A DNA stretch of 15,911 nt from JBFWQM01 sp050249455 (GCA_050249455.1 JBFWQM010000116.1:1-15911), one strand, 5' to 3'; shown: positions 1 through 7,783, counted from the first letter of the stretch. Translations and numbers: made by a program. The notes: generated by a model not told the origin, from the sequence alone.

Positions 1-625
1 CCAGGTTGACGATCTGGTCGCACATGTAATCGACCTGGCCGCCGACCAGGTCGTTGAGCGCCGGGCCGGTGCCGCGGTAGGCGACCATCGTCGGCTTCAC
101 GCCGAGCATGACGTTCAGCATCGTGCAGGTGGAGTGCGACACCGAGCCGACGCCGGCATGCGCCTCGTTCACCTTGTCCTGGTTCGCCTTCAGGTAGGCG
201 ACGAATTCCTTCAGGTCCTTGGCCGGGAAGTTCTTCTTGGCGACGATCAGGATCGGCGTGCCCGCCGCCATGCCGATCGGCTCGAAGTCGGTCGTCGGGT
301 CGTACTTGATGTTGGGATAGAGCGCCGGCGCCGCGCCGTGGGTGCCCATGTGGCCCATCATGATGGTGTGGCCGTCCGGCGTCGACTGCGCGCCGCGGGT
401 GATGCCGGTGGTGCCGCCGGCGCCGGCCACGTTCTCCACCACGATCTGCTGGCCGAGCGTCTTCGACATGTGCTCGCCGACGATACGGGCGACGATGTCG
501 GTCGGCCCGCCGGCGGCGAACGGCACGATCAGCGTGATCGGCCGGGTCGGATATTGCTGTGCGAAGGCGGTGCCGGCGAACGCGGCAACGACCGCGCAGA
601 CAAGGGAAAGAAGCGTCTTCTTCAT
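1..625 (-). CDS. tctC: Bug-family substrate-binding protein of a tripartite tricarboxylate transporter (3' end beyond the window)
   Basis: This is the periplasmic binding component of a TTT-type secondary transporter. It captures an organic (often carboxylic) acid and passes it to the TctA/TctB membrane pair. The visible 208 residues start MKKTLLSLVCAVVAAFAGTA, a textbook Sec signal peptide with cleavage likely after FA, before QQYPTRPI. The Bug-family N-terminal pattern follows: YPTRPITLIVPFAAGG, then TDIVARIV, then a VVENVAGAGGTTG block and a PDGHT motif. Bug proteins are usually about 320 residues, so about a third is missing at the left edge. The gene lies 22 bp downstream of tctA, and GGAG precedes the ATG at 623-625. 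Family is certain from these motifs. The ligand is unknown, since Bug proteins bind many carboxylates and aromatics. Confidence 0.93.
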   Translation of the reverse strand, partial: MKKTLLSLVCAVVAAFAGTAFAQQYPTRPITLIVPFAAGGPTDIVARIVGEHMSKTLGQQIVVENVAGAGGTTGITRGAQSTPDGHTIMMGHMGTHGAAPALYPNIKYDPTTDFEPIGMAAGTPILIVAKKNFPAKDLKEFVAYLKANQDKVNEAHAGVGSVSHSTCTMLNVMLGVKPTMVAYRGTGPALNDLVGGQVDYMCDQIVNL

Positions 626-647
626 CTGGGAGTGTCTCCAGGAGCGG

Positions 648-2150
648 TTAATCCACGAACGCTTCTTCGCGCTTCTTTCTGATGTTGGGCAGCACCGCGA
701 CGACGATGACTGCCAGGGCGACAAGCAGCAGGCCGCCCGAAACGGGTCGTTCTATGAAGGTCCAGAAGCTGCCGCGCGACAGCACCAGCGCCTGGCGCAG
801 CTTCTCCTCCATCAGCCGCCCGAGCACGAAGCCGAGCAGCAGCGGCGCCGGCTCGAAGCCGAACTTGTGGAGGGCGTAGCCGGCCAGCCCGAAGAACGCC
901 GTCAGCAGCACGTCGACCGGGCTGTTGTTCACCGAGTAGATGCCGATGCAGCAGAACAGGAGGATCGCCGGGAACATCAGCCGGTAGGGCACCTTGAGGA
1001 AGCGCACCCAGAGCCCGATCAATGGCAGGTTGATCACCAGCAGCATCAGGTTGCCGATCCACATGCTGGCGATCATGCCCCAGAACAGCTCCGGACTCTT
1101 CGACATCACCTGCGGGCCGGGGATGATGCCGTGAATCGTCATGGCGCCGACCATCAGCGCCATCACCGCGTTGGGCGGGATGCCGAGCGTGAGCAGCGGG
1201 ATGAAGGCGGTCTGTGCGCCGGCGTTGTTGGCCGATTCCGGCCCGGCGACGCCCTCGATCGCGCCGTTCCCGAAGCGCGACGGGTCCTTTGCCAGCTTCT
1301 TCTCGATCGAATAGGACGCGAATGGCCCCAGCACCGCGCCGTTGCCCGGCAGGATGCCGAGCACCGCGCCGATGCCGGTGCCGCGCAGCACCGGCCTGAC
1401 GCACTGGCGCAGGTCGTCCAGCGACGGCAGCAGGCGCCCGATCGCGCCCTTGACGACGGCGCGCGCCTCCGGGTTCTCCAGGTTGCGAAGGATCTCGGCG
1501 AAGCCGAACAGGCCCATCGCCAGCACGGCGAAATCGATGCCGTCCGACAGCGCCGGGATGCCCAGCGTCAGACGCTCCTCCCCCGTCTCCAGGTCGGTGC
1601 CGACGGTCGACAAGAGCACGCCGACGATGATCATCGCGATCGCCTTGGGCAGCGAGCCGCGCGCCAGCACCACCGCGAAGGCGAGTCCGAGCACCATCAG
1701 CGAGAAGTACTCGGCCGGCCCGAACAGAAGCGCGAGGCGGGTCAGCGGCTCGCCCAGCGCGGCGATCACCAGCGTCGCCACGGTGCCGGCGAAGAACGAG
1801 CCGATCGCCGCGGTGCCCAGCGCGATGCCGGCGCGGCCCTGGCGCGCCATCTGGTGGCCGTCCAGGGTGGTCACGACCGCCGTCGCCTCGCCCGGGATGT
1901 TGACCAGGATGGCCGTGGTCGAGCCGCCATACTGCGCGCCGTAGTAGATGCCGGCCAGCATGATCAGCGCGCCGGTGGGGTCGACCTGGAAGGTCAGCGG
2001 CAGCAGCATCGCGATGGTCGCGATCGGCCCGACCCCCGGCAGCACGCCGATCAGGGTGCCGATCAGGCAGCCGGCGAAGCACAGCGCCAGGTTCTGCAGG
2101 CTGAGCGCCGTCGCAAACCCCAGGGCGAGATTGTCGACCAGGGCTTCCAT
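648..2150 (-). CDS. tctA: Large membrane subunit TctA of a tripartite tricarboxylate transporter
   Basis: TctA is the 12-TM-class subunit that carries out ion-coupled substrate translocation across the inner membrane. The 500-residue length is normal for the family. Family signatures are present: LPGVGPIATIAMLLPLTF (residues 37-54), YYGAQYGGSTTAILVNIPGE (69-88), and a second half-repeat with ILPGNGAVLGPFASY (266-280), followed by GPESANNAGAQTAFIPLL (303-320) and LGIPPNAVMALM. The two LPGxG blocks reflect the inverted internal duplication of the fold. The ATG lies 7 bp after the tctB stop with only a weak ribosome site, so translation is probably coupled to tctB. tctC follows. The substrate is not readable from TctA. 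Confidence 0.95.
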   Translation of the reverse strand: MEALVDNLALGFATALSLQNLALCFAGCLIGTLIGVLPGVGPIATIAMLLPLTFQVDPTGALIMLAGIYYGAQYGGSTTAILVNIPGEATAVVTTLDGHQMARQGRAGIALGTAAIGSFFAGTVATLVIAALGEPLTRLALLFGPAEYFSLMVLGLAFAVVLARGSLPKAIAMIIVGVLLSTVGTDLETGEERLTLGIPALSDGIDFAVLAMGLFGFAEILRNLENPEARAVVKGAIGRLLPSLDDLRQCVRPVLRGTGIGAVLGILPGNGAVLGPFASYSIEKKLAKDPSRFGNGAIEGVAGPESANNAGAQTAFIPLLTLGIPPNAVMALMVGAMTIHGIIPGPQVMSKSPELFWGMIASMWIGNLMLLVINLPLIGLWVRFLKVPYRLMFPAILLFCCIGIYSVNNSPVDVLLTAFFGLAGYALHKFGFEPAPLLLGFVLGRLMEEKLRQALVLSRGSFWTFIERPVSGGLLLVALAVIVVAVLPNIRKKREEAFVD

Positions 2151-2157
2151 GACGCGC

Positions 2158-2610
2158 TCAGTAGCCGATCAGCCAGGGCGCCACGGGGATCGGCAGCCCC
2201 AGCAGCAGCTTGAACAGCACGACGCAGAACACGGTCATGACCGCGCCGAAGACCAGTGTCTCGACGATGCGCGTGTCGCGGCCGGCGAAGCCGCCGATGA
2301 TGACGGCGAGCGGACCGGCAACGACGAGGCCGAGCGGGCGGACCGTCAGCCCGAAGGCGACGGCGGCGCCGAGCAGGAACAGCGGGCCGCGCACGAACCA
2401 CCGCTCCATCCGCTCGCCGCGGTCGAAGAGCACGCCCGCCGCGATGCCGATGCCGCACAGCGCCGTCAGCACTGCCAGCGCGCGCGGCATCATGCCGGGG
2501 CCGACCTGGCGCAGCGTCCCGGGGTCGAGCCCCGAGCTCTGCCAGAACGCGAACGCGCCGACGGCGATAAGGAACAATCCCGCGCCGAGATCGCGCGGCA
2601 CATTCAACAT
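2158..2610 (-). CDS. tctB: Small membrane subunit TctB of a tripartite tricarboxylate transporter
   Basis: This is the small four-helix subunit that partners TctA. The chosen start (MLNVPRDLGAGLFLIAVG) gives 150 residues, typical for TctB. It is preceded by GGGAG seven bases upstream, and the first transmembrane helix begins right after. The frame is open a further 46 codons upstream to 2748, but that extension has no homologous look and would bypass the good ribosome site, so it is rejected. The conserved VGPGMMPR segment between helices 1 and 2 is present (about residues 36-43), followed by three more hydrophobic stretches. TctB proteins diverge strongly, so the call rests on topology, this motif and its place before tctA. 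First gene of the tctBAC operon. Confidence 0.9.
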   Translation of the reverse strand: MLNVPRDLGAGLFLIAVGAFAFWQSSGLDPGTLRQVGPGMMPRALAVLTALCGIGIAAGVLFDRGERMERWFVRGPLFLLGAAVAFGLTVRPLGLVVAGPLAVIIGGFAGRDTRIVETLVFGAVMTVFCVVLFKLLLGLPIPVAPWLIGY

Positions 2611-2849
2611 GAAACGACTCCCAGGCCTCCGTACAATGATGCATCGTGATTGGCAATTGGCAAACTGACGCTTGCCCCGCCGAAGGGCCGGGGATTTAGC
2701 ATGGGCCGCATGCTCGACGCCAACCACGTCAAACAACGCGCGAATCAATTAGAATTCGAACTATTTTCGGCGGGCACCGGCGGCGGGCGCAATCCCGCGT
2801 CGACCCGCCCCGACGGCCGGCAGCGCCGCGGCCGCCGCTAGGCTCCGAA
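2611..2849. promoter_or_regulatory. Divergent intergenic region between tctBAC and mtgA
   Basis: About 240 bp that must hold the promoter of the leftward tctBAC operon and probably one for rightward mtgA. It includes an A/T-rich island (about 2741-2766) that stands out from the GC-rich background, a tandem TTGGCAA repeat (about 2650-2664), and a perfect inverted repeat AGCATG-N5-CATGCT at 2698-2714. No -35/-10 pair is convincing on either strand. On the plus strand TAGAAT at 2750-2755 could be a -10 box, but nothing like a -35 is correctly spaced. The short open frame at 2650-2841 has no recognisable product and no ribosome site and is not called. Confidence 0.4.
2618..2622 (-). promoter_or_regulatory. 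Ribosome binding site of tctB
   Basis: GGGAG on the minus strand, seven bases before the ATG at 2608-2610. It decides the tctB start against the longer open frame. Confidence 0.7.
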
Positions 2850-3527
2850 TTGCGCCGTTTCATCCTTCGCACCCTCAAATGGCTCGCCGTCGGGCTGGTG
2901 GGGGTGCCGCTCGCGCTGACCCTGGTCTACCGCTTCGTCCCCGTCCCGCTGACCCCCCTGATGGTCATTCGCGCGGTCGCCGACGGCGACGGGATCGACC
3001 GGACCTGGGTGCCGCTGTCGTCGGTGTCGCGCCACGCCCCGCGCGCCGCGATCGCGGCGGAGGACAACCTGTTCTGCCGCCACGGCGGCTTCGACTGGGG
3101 CTCCATCGAGGACACGATCGACGACTACGTCGCCGGCCGGCGCACCCGCGGCGCCAGCACGATCTCGATGCAGACCGCCAAGAACGTCTTCCTGTGGCCG
3201 GGGCGCGACTTCCTGCGCAAGGGGCTGGAGGCCTACCTGACGGTGATGATCGAACTCCTGTGGCCGAAGTCGCGGATCATCGAGGTCTACCTCAACGTCG
3301 CCGAATGGGGCCGCGGCATCTACGGCATCGAGGCGGCGGCGCAGGCGCATTTCGGCAAGCCCGCCGCCGCGCTCGGCGCCCGCGAGGCGGCGCTGCTCGC
3401 GGTCGTTCTGCCCAGTCCCCGCGAATGGTCGCCGCGGCGGCCCTCCGCCTACGTCGCCGGCCAGGCCCGGGTGGTGCAGCGCCGGGTCGGCCAGCTCGGC
3501 GCGCTGCTCGATTGCCTGCCGCGCTGA
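2850..3527 (+). CDS. mtgA: Monofunctional biosynthetic peptidoglycan transglycosylase
   Basis: A GT51 glycosyltransferase that polymerises lipid II into glycan strands at the outer face of the inner membrane, without a transpeptidase domain. The 225 residues match MtgA. A single N-terminal membrane anchor spans about residues 8-30. Then come the GT51 motifs: EDNLFCRHGGFDW (71-83, with the catalytic Glu71), GASTISMQTAKNVFLW (101-116), and KGLEAYLTVMIELLWPKSRI leading into EVYLNVAEWGRGIYG. The start is TTG, the only sensible one, because translation from it gives a basic N-terminus directly followed by the anchor. No strong Shine-Dalgarno is visible. The extradiol dioxygenase gene begins 37 bp downstream on the same strand but is functionally unrelated. 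Confidence 0.95.
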   Translation: MRRFILRTLKWLAVGLVGVPLALTLVYRFVPVPLTPLMVIRAVADGDGIDRTWVPLSSVSRHAPRAAIAAEDNLFCRHGGFDWGSIEDTIDDYVAGRRTRGASTISMQTAKNVFLWPGRDFLRKGLEAYLTVMIELLWPKSRIIEVYLNVAEWGRGIYGIEAAAQAHFGKPAAALGAREAALLAVVLPSPREWSPRRPSAYVAGQARVVQRRVGQLGALLDCLPR

Positions 3528-3564
3528 GCTGGACTGGTCCGCCGCCAACCCGCAAGATCGCGTC

Positions 3565-4560
3565 ATGGCCCAGATCGTCCTCGCCATCGGCTGCTCGCAC
3601 AGCCCGATGCTCAACAGCCCCGCCGAAGACTTCTTCGCGCACGCCGAGCGCGACCGCGCCAACCCCGGCCTGCTCGACACCGAGGGTCGGCCGACGACCT
3701 ACGAGGCGCTGGTGGCGGCCGCGCCGCCGGGCCTCGCGGCCGAGCTGACGCCGGAGGCGGTGGCGCGCAAGGTCGACGCCTGCGGCGATGCCGTCGCCCG
3801 CCTGGCCGACCGGCTGGCCGCGGCGGCGCCCGATGCGGTGATCGTCGTGGGCGACGACCAGCGCGAACAGTTCCACGACGACAACATGCCGGCGATCCAC
3901 GTCTACTGGGGCGAGACGATCGCCAACGACGTCTCGCCGCTGCCGGCGTCGGCGCGCGCCTATTGGCGGCAGGCGCGCCAGCAGTACCACGAGGCGGAGC
4001 GCGCGCGGGACTACCCGGTGGACGCGGCCCTGGGCCGCCATTTGATCGAATGGCTGGTCGACGACGACTTCGACGTCGCGCATTCGACGCGGCTGCCGCG
4101 ACCCGGCGGCGAAGGCCACGCATTCGGCTTCGTCCACCACCGGCTGATGGCGGGCCGGGTGGTGCCCATCGTGCCGGTGTCGCTCAACACCTACTACCCG
4201 CCCAACCAGCCGACGCCGCGGCGCTGCTATGCGCTGGGCCAGGCGATCGCGCGCGCGGTCGAAGGATGGCCGGCCGACAAGCGGGTCGCCGTCGTCGCCT
4301 CCGGCGGGCTGTCGCACTTCACCGTCGATGCCGACTTCGACTGCAGCATCCTGGCCGCCATCCACGCCGGCAAGCCGCGCCACCTCCAGACCCTGCCGCG
4401 CAACAAACTGAACTCGGGCAACTCCGAGATCCGCAACTGGGTGACCGTCGCCGGCGCCGCCGAGGCGATGAAGGTCGAGTGGATGGACTACGTCCCCTGC
4501 TACCGCTCGCCGGCCGGCACCGGCTGCGGCATGGCGTTCATGACCTGGACGCCGGGCTGA
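3565..4560 (+). CDS. LigB-type class III extradiol ring-cleavage dioxygenase
   Basis: A non-haem Fe(II) enzyme expected to open a catechol-like ring next to its two hydroxyls using O2. Belongs to the LigB/protocatechuate 4,5-dioxygenase beta superfamily. The family landmarks are visible in the 331 residues: GCSHSPML with His12, a second histidine in the DDQREQFHDDN segment (His104), ASGGLSHF with His251 in the position of the acid/base histidine, and NSGNSEIRNWVTV with Glu288 as the probable third iron ligand. The spacing between the first two histidines is wider than in classic LigB (12 and 61), which suggests an insertion-containing subfamily. No separate alpha (LigA-like) subunit gene is adjacent. 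Start ATG at 3565, only a weak ribosome site. The substrate is unknown; gallate, protocatechuate or a substituted catechol are all possible. Confidence 0.85.
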   Translation: MAQIVLAIGCSHSPMLNSPAEDFFAHAERDRANPGLLDTEGRPTTYEALVAAAPPGLAAELTPEAVARKVDACGDAVARLADRLAAAAPDAVIVVGDDQREQFHDDNMPAIHVYWGETIANDVSPLPASARAYWRQARQQYHEAERARDYPVDAALGRHLIEWLVDDDFDVAHSTRLPRPGGEGHAFGFVHHRLMAGRVVPIVPVSLNTYYPPNQPTPRRCYALGQAIARAVEGWPADKRVAVVASGGLSHFTVDADFDCSILAAIHAGKPRHLQTLPRNKLNSGNSEIRNWVTVAGAAEAMKVEWMDYVPCYRSPAGTGCGMAFMTWTPG

Positions 4561-4626
4561 GGCGACCCTTCGCAGTTGCGAGATGACGCGCTATCGTTGG
4601 GCCGGACCGGCGAGGGACGAACGGCG

Positions 4627-5610
4627 ATGAGCACCAATCTTCAGGCGGCGGCGGTGGACAGGGCGACCCTGCCGGTGATCGATATCGGCGGGCTGCGGTC
4701 CGGCGACCCCGCCGACCGGCGCGCGGTAGCGGATGCGATCCGGCGGGCGTGCCTGCAGCACGGGTTCTTCTACATCGTCGGCCACGGCGTCCCGGCCGAC
4801 CTCCAGGCCGCCCTGTTCGCCCAGGCCCGGCTGCTGTTCGACCTGCCAATGGCAGCGAAGATGGCGGTCGCGCTGGGCAATTCGACGGCGCGCCGCGGCT
4901 ACGAGCCGCTGGAAGGCCAGACCCTGGAGCCGGACGCGCCGCCCGACCTCAAGGAGGGCTTCTACGTCGGCCGCGAGATCGCCGCCGACGACCCGCGGAC
5001 GCTCGCCGGCAAGTTCGGCCACGGCCCCAACCAGTGGCCGGCCGGGCTGCCGGATTTCCCGCCGGTGATGAGCGCCTACTACGCCGAGATGGGCGCCCTC
5101 GCCGCCCTGATCCTCAAGGGCATCGCCTTGTCGCTCGACCTGGCGGAGGGCTATTTCGACGACTACCTGCGCGAGCCGATCGCCAACCTGCGGCCGCTGC
5201 ATTATCCGCCGCAGCCGGCGAACCCGACGCCCAACCAGAAGGGCGCCGGCGCCCACACCGACTTCGGCTCGGTCACCATCCTGCTCAACGACGAGAACGC
5301 CGGCCTTCAGGTGTGGGACGCCGCGACGGAAGGCTGGATCATGGCCGACCCGATCCCCGGCGCCTTCCTGGTCAACCTCGGCGACCTGATGGCGCGGTGG
5401 ACCAACGACCGCTACCGCTCGACCATGCACCGCGTGGTCAACGTGTCGGGCCGCGAGCGCTATTCGGCCGCGTTCTTCATGATCGGCGATCCCGACACGG
5501 TGATCGAATGCCTGCCCGGCTGCCGCGCGCCCGGCGAGCCGGCGCGCTACCCGGTCACCACCGTCGAGGGTCACTTCCGCGAGATGCACCGGCAGACCTA
5601 CGCGCCGTGA
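4627..5610 (+). CDS. Fe(II)/2-oxoglutarate-dependent oxygenase, isopenicillin N synthase family
   Basis: A soluble dioxygenase of the IPNS/flavanone-hydroxylase-like group, predicted to hydroxylate or otherwise oxidise a small molecule while decarboxylating 2-oxoglutarate. The 327-residue protein has the N-terminal DIOX_N domain (LPVIDIGGL, then CLQHGFFYIVGHGVP). The C-terminal jelly-roll carries the iron triad His210-x-Asp212...His268 (HTDFGSVTILL, then STMHRVVN) and the 2-oxoglutarate-binding Arg278-x-Ser280 (RYSAAFF). The ATG at 4627 is preferred over a TTG at 4576 because GAGG lies about 11 bases before it and the family usually begins shortly before the xPxIDI motif. It follows the dioxygenase by 66 bp and could be cotranscribed with it. 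Its stop is only 9 bp from the converging flavin gene. Substrate unknown. Confidence 0.9.
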   Translation: MSTNLQAAAVDRATLPVIDIGGLRSGDPADRRAVADAIRRACLQHGFFYIVGHGVPADLQAALFAQARLLFDLPMAAKMAVALGNSTARRGYEPLEGQTLEPDAPPDLKEGFYVGREIAADDPRTLAGKFGHGPNQWPAGLPDFPPVMSAYYAEMGALAALILKGIALSLDLAEGYFDDYLREPIANLRPLHYPPQPANPTPNQKGAGAHTDFGSVTILLNDENAGLQVWDAATEGWIMADPIPGAFLVNLGDLMARWTNDRYRSTMHRVVNVSGRERYSAAFFMIGDPDTVIECLPGCRAPGEPARYPVTTVEGHFREMHRQTYAP

Positions 5611-5619
5611 CGTGACCGC

Positions 5620-6708
5620 TCAGAACGGCTCGAAGTCGCGCAGGCGCGGCATCACCTCGGTGCCGAACAGGCGGATCGAGCGCATCATGTGCGCCTCCGG
5701 CAGCTCGGCGAAGTTGAATTCCCCGAAGAAGGTGTTGAACACCCCCTCCTCCGCCCACGCCTTCAGCTTCGTCGCCACCGTGTCGGGCGAGCCGACCAGG
5801 ATCAGCTCATTCTCCAGCAGGAAATCGGCGTCGGTGAGGTGGCGCATGATCTCGGCCGCGCCCGGTTCGCCGCGCGCCTCGAACTGCCTGGCCCGCTCCT
5901 CCATCATCGCGCGCTGGCCCGCGGGCGTGTCGGCGCGCGGGAAGTGGCTGCCGTAGGCCTGCGCCGCATGGGCGAGGCCGTTCCTCATGGCGGCCTCGTC
6001 GGTCTCGTCGACATAGACCACGGTCGAGTAGGCGATGTTGGGCTTGTGCGTCCAGCCCGCCGCCTGCCAGTCGGCGAGGAACTTGCGATAGCGCGGCGCC
6101 GCGTCCCGGCGCGGGAACAGGATGAAGTAGCCGGTGTTGAGGCCCTCGCGCGCGCAGAACTCCAGCGTCTTCGGGTCGCGCGTCTCCATCCACAGCGGCG
6201 GATGCGGACGCTGCGCCGGGTTGATCGAGAGCTTGACGTCCGTGGCCTTGTGGAAGCGGCCGTCGAAATCGAACGCCGGCGCGTCGGTATAGGCGGCGCG
6301 CAGGAACGCCACGAACTCCATCGTCACCTCGCGCCGGGTGTCGTAGTCCACCCCGAACGGCGTGAAGTAATGGGTCAGGATGCCGGGCACCAGCCCGACC
6401 TCCAGCCGGCCGTCGATCATCTGGTCGGCGAGCGCGATCTCCTCCGCTAGCCGGACCGGGTGGTGCAGCGGCACGATGTGGCCCATCGCCCCCAGCCGCA
6501 TCCGCCTGGTGCGCGCGCCCGCCGCGACCGCGTACATCGCCGGGTCCGACATCCAGCTCTCGTCGGGCCGGAAATGATGCTCGACGCTGAACCCGAAATC
6601 GAAGCCGAGTTCGTCGCACAGGACCAGTTCGCGCCACAGCTGCTGGTAGCGCTGCGCCGGCGTCATCCCGGTCTTGCACCAGACATGGGAGAAGTGGGCG
6701 AACTTCAT
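5620..6708 (-). CDS. LLM-class (luciferase-like) flavin-dependent oxidoreductase
   Basis: A TIM-barrel FMN-using monooxygenase-like protein of the bacterial luciferase superfamily, 362 residues. Such enzymes take reduced flavin from a partner reductase and oxygenate organic substrates. Supporting segments: the N-terminal beta strand MKFAHFSHVW, EHHFRPDESWMSDPAMYAVA (residues 43-62), the typical LGAMGHIVPLHHPVRLAEEI run followed by ALADQMIDGRLEVGLVPG, and PPLWMETRDPKTLEFCAREG. The C-terminal VGSPDTVATKLKAWAEEGVF matches the usual closing helix region. The start has no canonical Shine-Dalgarno immediately before it; a purine-rich GAGGAAAGG lies 12-20 bases upstream. It is divergent from the FAH-family gene and convergent with the 2-oxoglutarate oxygenase. 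No flavin reductase gene is in the window. Confidence 0.9.
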   Translation of the reverse strand: MKFAHFSHVWCKTGMTPAQRYQQLWRELVLCDELGFDFGFSVEHHFRPDESWMSDPAMYAVAAGARTRRMRLGAMGHIVPLHHPVRLAEEIALADQMIDGRLEVGLVPGILTHYFTPFGVDYDTRREVTMEFVAFLRAAYTDAPAFDFDGRFHKATDVKLSINPAQRPHPPLWMETRDPKTLEFCAREGLNTGYFILFPRRDAAPRYRKFLADWQAAGWTHKPNIAYSTVVYVDETDEAAMRNGLAHAAQAYGSHFPRADTPAGQRAMMEERARQFEARGEPGAAEIMRHLTDADFLLENELILVGSPDTVATKLKAWAEEGVFNTFFGEFNFAELPEAHMMRSIRLFGTEVMPRLRDFEPF

Positions 6709-6843
6709 GGGAGGATACGCCTTTCCTCTGCGGTGAGCCGCGCTATCATCGCCCGAACGCGGTCAGGCGCAAGCCCCGCCTGATTGACAGGCCTACCCGC
6801 CGGGACTACTCCTCGACCATCGAATAACCCTGGGGAGGCGATG
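6709..6843. promoter_or_regulatory. Divergent intergenic region with a candidate operator
   Basis: About 135 bp separate the starts of the flavin oxidoreductase (leftward) and the FAH-family gene (rightward), so both promoters should lie here. A perfect inverted repeat TCAGGCG-N7-CGCCTGA sits at 6763-6783 near the middle, a plausible binding site for a regulator acting on both genes. No convincing -35/-10 pair was found. The operator idea is inference from position and symmetry; the same repeat could simply form a small hairpin. Confidence 0.35.
6834..6838 (+). promoter_or_regulatory. Ribosome binding site of the FAH-family gene
   Basis: GGAGG within TGGGGAGGCG. It lies 5 bases before the ATG at 6844 but only 2 bases before the ATG at 6841, so the second ATG is the better start. 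Confidence 0.7.
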
Positions 6844-7779
6844 ATGCGGCTGATGTATTTCGACGATTTCAAGCTCGGCGTGGTGAAGGGCGACGCGGTG
6901 GTCGACGTGTCGGCCGTGGTGAGCGACATCCCGCATCTCGGGCCGCACGACCTGATCAACGGGCTCATCGCGCGGTTCGGCGACTACCGCAAGAAGCTGG
7001 AGGACGCCGCCGCGAAGGGCCAGGGCAAGCCGCTGTCCGGCGTGCGCATCCGACCGCCCCTGCCCAAGCCGGTCAACATCGAGTGCATGGCGGTGAACTA
7101 CATGGAGGACGGCACCCGGTCCGAGCCGGCGCCGATCAACGCCTTCCACAAGTCGCCCAGCGCCATCATCGGCAACGGCGACACGATGGTGCTGCCCGAC
7201 GTCCCGGCCTCGGTGTTCGAGGGCGAGGCCGAGCTCGCTCTGGTGATCGGCAAGCGCGCCAGCAACGTCAAGGCGGCCGACGCGATGGGCTACATCTTCG
7301 GCTACACCTGCTTCATCGACGGATCGGCGCGCAACCTGCCGCCGGCGGGCAACACCTTCTACCAGATGAAGTCGCGCGACACCTTCGCGCCGATCGGGCC
7401 GTGGATCGTCACCGCCGACGAGATCCCCGACCCGCACAAGCTGCAGGTCAAGCTGTGGAACAACGGCACCCTGATGCAGAACTACAACACCGACGACATG
7501 GCGCATAAGATTCCGCGCTGCATCGAGTGGGTCAGCTCGATCCACGCGCTGGAGCCCGGCGACATCGTCGCCACCGGCACCAACCACCGCGGCCTCAACC
7601 CGTTCATGGACGGCGACAAGATCGAGATCGAGATCGAGAAGGTCGGGCGGCTGTCGTTCATGGTGAAGGACGACCTGAAGCGCACCTGGGCGCGGGTCAC
7701 CCGGCTGCAGCACGCCGACAAGAAGCTGGAAGGCGTCCACACGCCGCAGCTCACCGGGAAGTACGCGCCGGGGAAGTGA
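6844..7779 (+). CDS. Fumarylacetoacetate hydrolase (FAH) family protein
   Basis: A metal-dependent FAH-fold enzyme of 311 residues. Relatives hydrolyse, decarboxylate or isomerise beta-diketo and oxo acids late in aromatic catabolism. The metal site is intact: Glu128-x-Glu130 (FEGEAELALVIGK) and Asp159 (CFIDGSARN), with the conserved Lys177 in QMKSRDTFAPIGPWIV and the closing GTNHRGLNPFMDGDKIEI block. The usual G-x-NYxxH segment is changed to AVNYMEDGTR (83-92), so the histidine and glutamate of the FAHD1-type catalytic dyad are replaced by Asp and Arg. The start is chosen by GGAGG spacing; two more in-frame ATGs (6841, 6784) lie upstream. It may act on ring-cleavage products of the neighbouring dioxygenase, but that is inferred from location only. 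An intrinsic terminator-like palindrome follows. Confidence 0.92.
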   Translation: MRLMYFDDFKLGVVKGDAVVDVSAVVSDIPHLGPHDLINGLIARFGDYRKKLEDAAAKGQGKPLSGVRIRPPLPKPVNIECMAVNYMEDGTRSEPAPINAFHKSPSAIIGNGDTMVLPDVPASVFEGEAELALVIGKRASNVKAADAMGYIFGYTCFIDGSARNLPPAGNTFYQMKSRDTFAPIGPWIVTADEIPDPHKLQVKLWNNGTLMQNYNTDDMAHKIPRCIEWVSSIHALEPGDIVATGTNHRGLNPFMDGDKIEIEIEKVGRLSFMVKDDLKRTWARVTRLQHADKKLEGVHTPQLTGKYAPGK

Positions 7780-7783
7780 GCCG

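Noticed and set aside
342..2213. A 623-codon open frame on the plus strand opposite tctA/tctB
   Set aside because: The opposite strand has clear TctA and TctB motifs. This frame is Arg/His/Gln-rich with no domain and is an antisense shadow caused by high GC.
2650..2841. A 63-codon plus-strand frame in the tctB/mtgA gap
   Set aside because: No ribosome site, no recognisable product, and it covers the region where promoters are expected.
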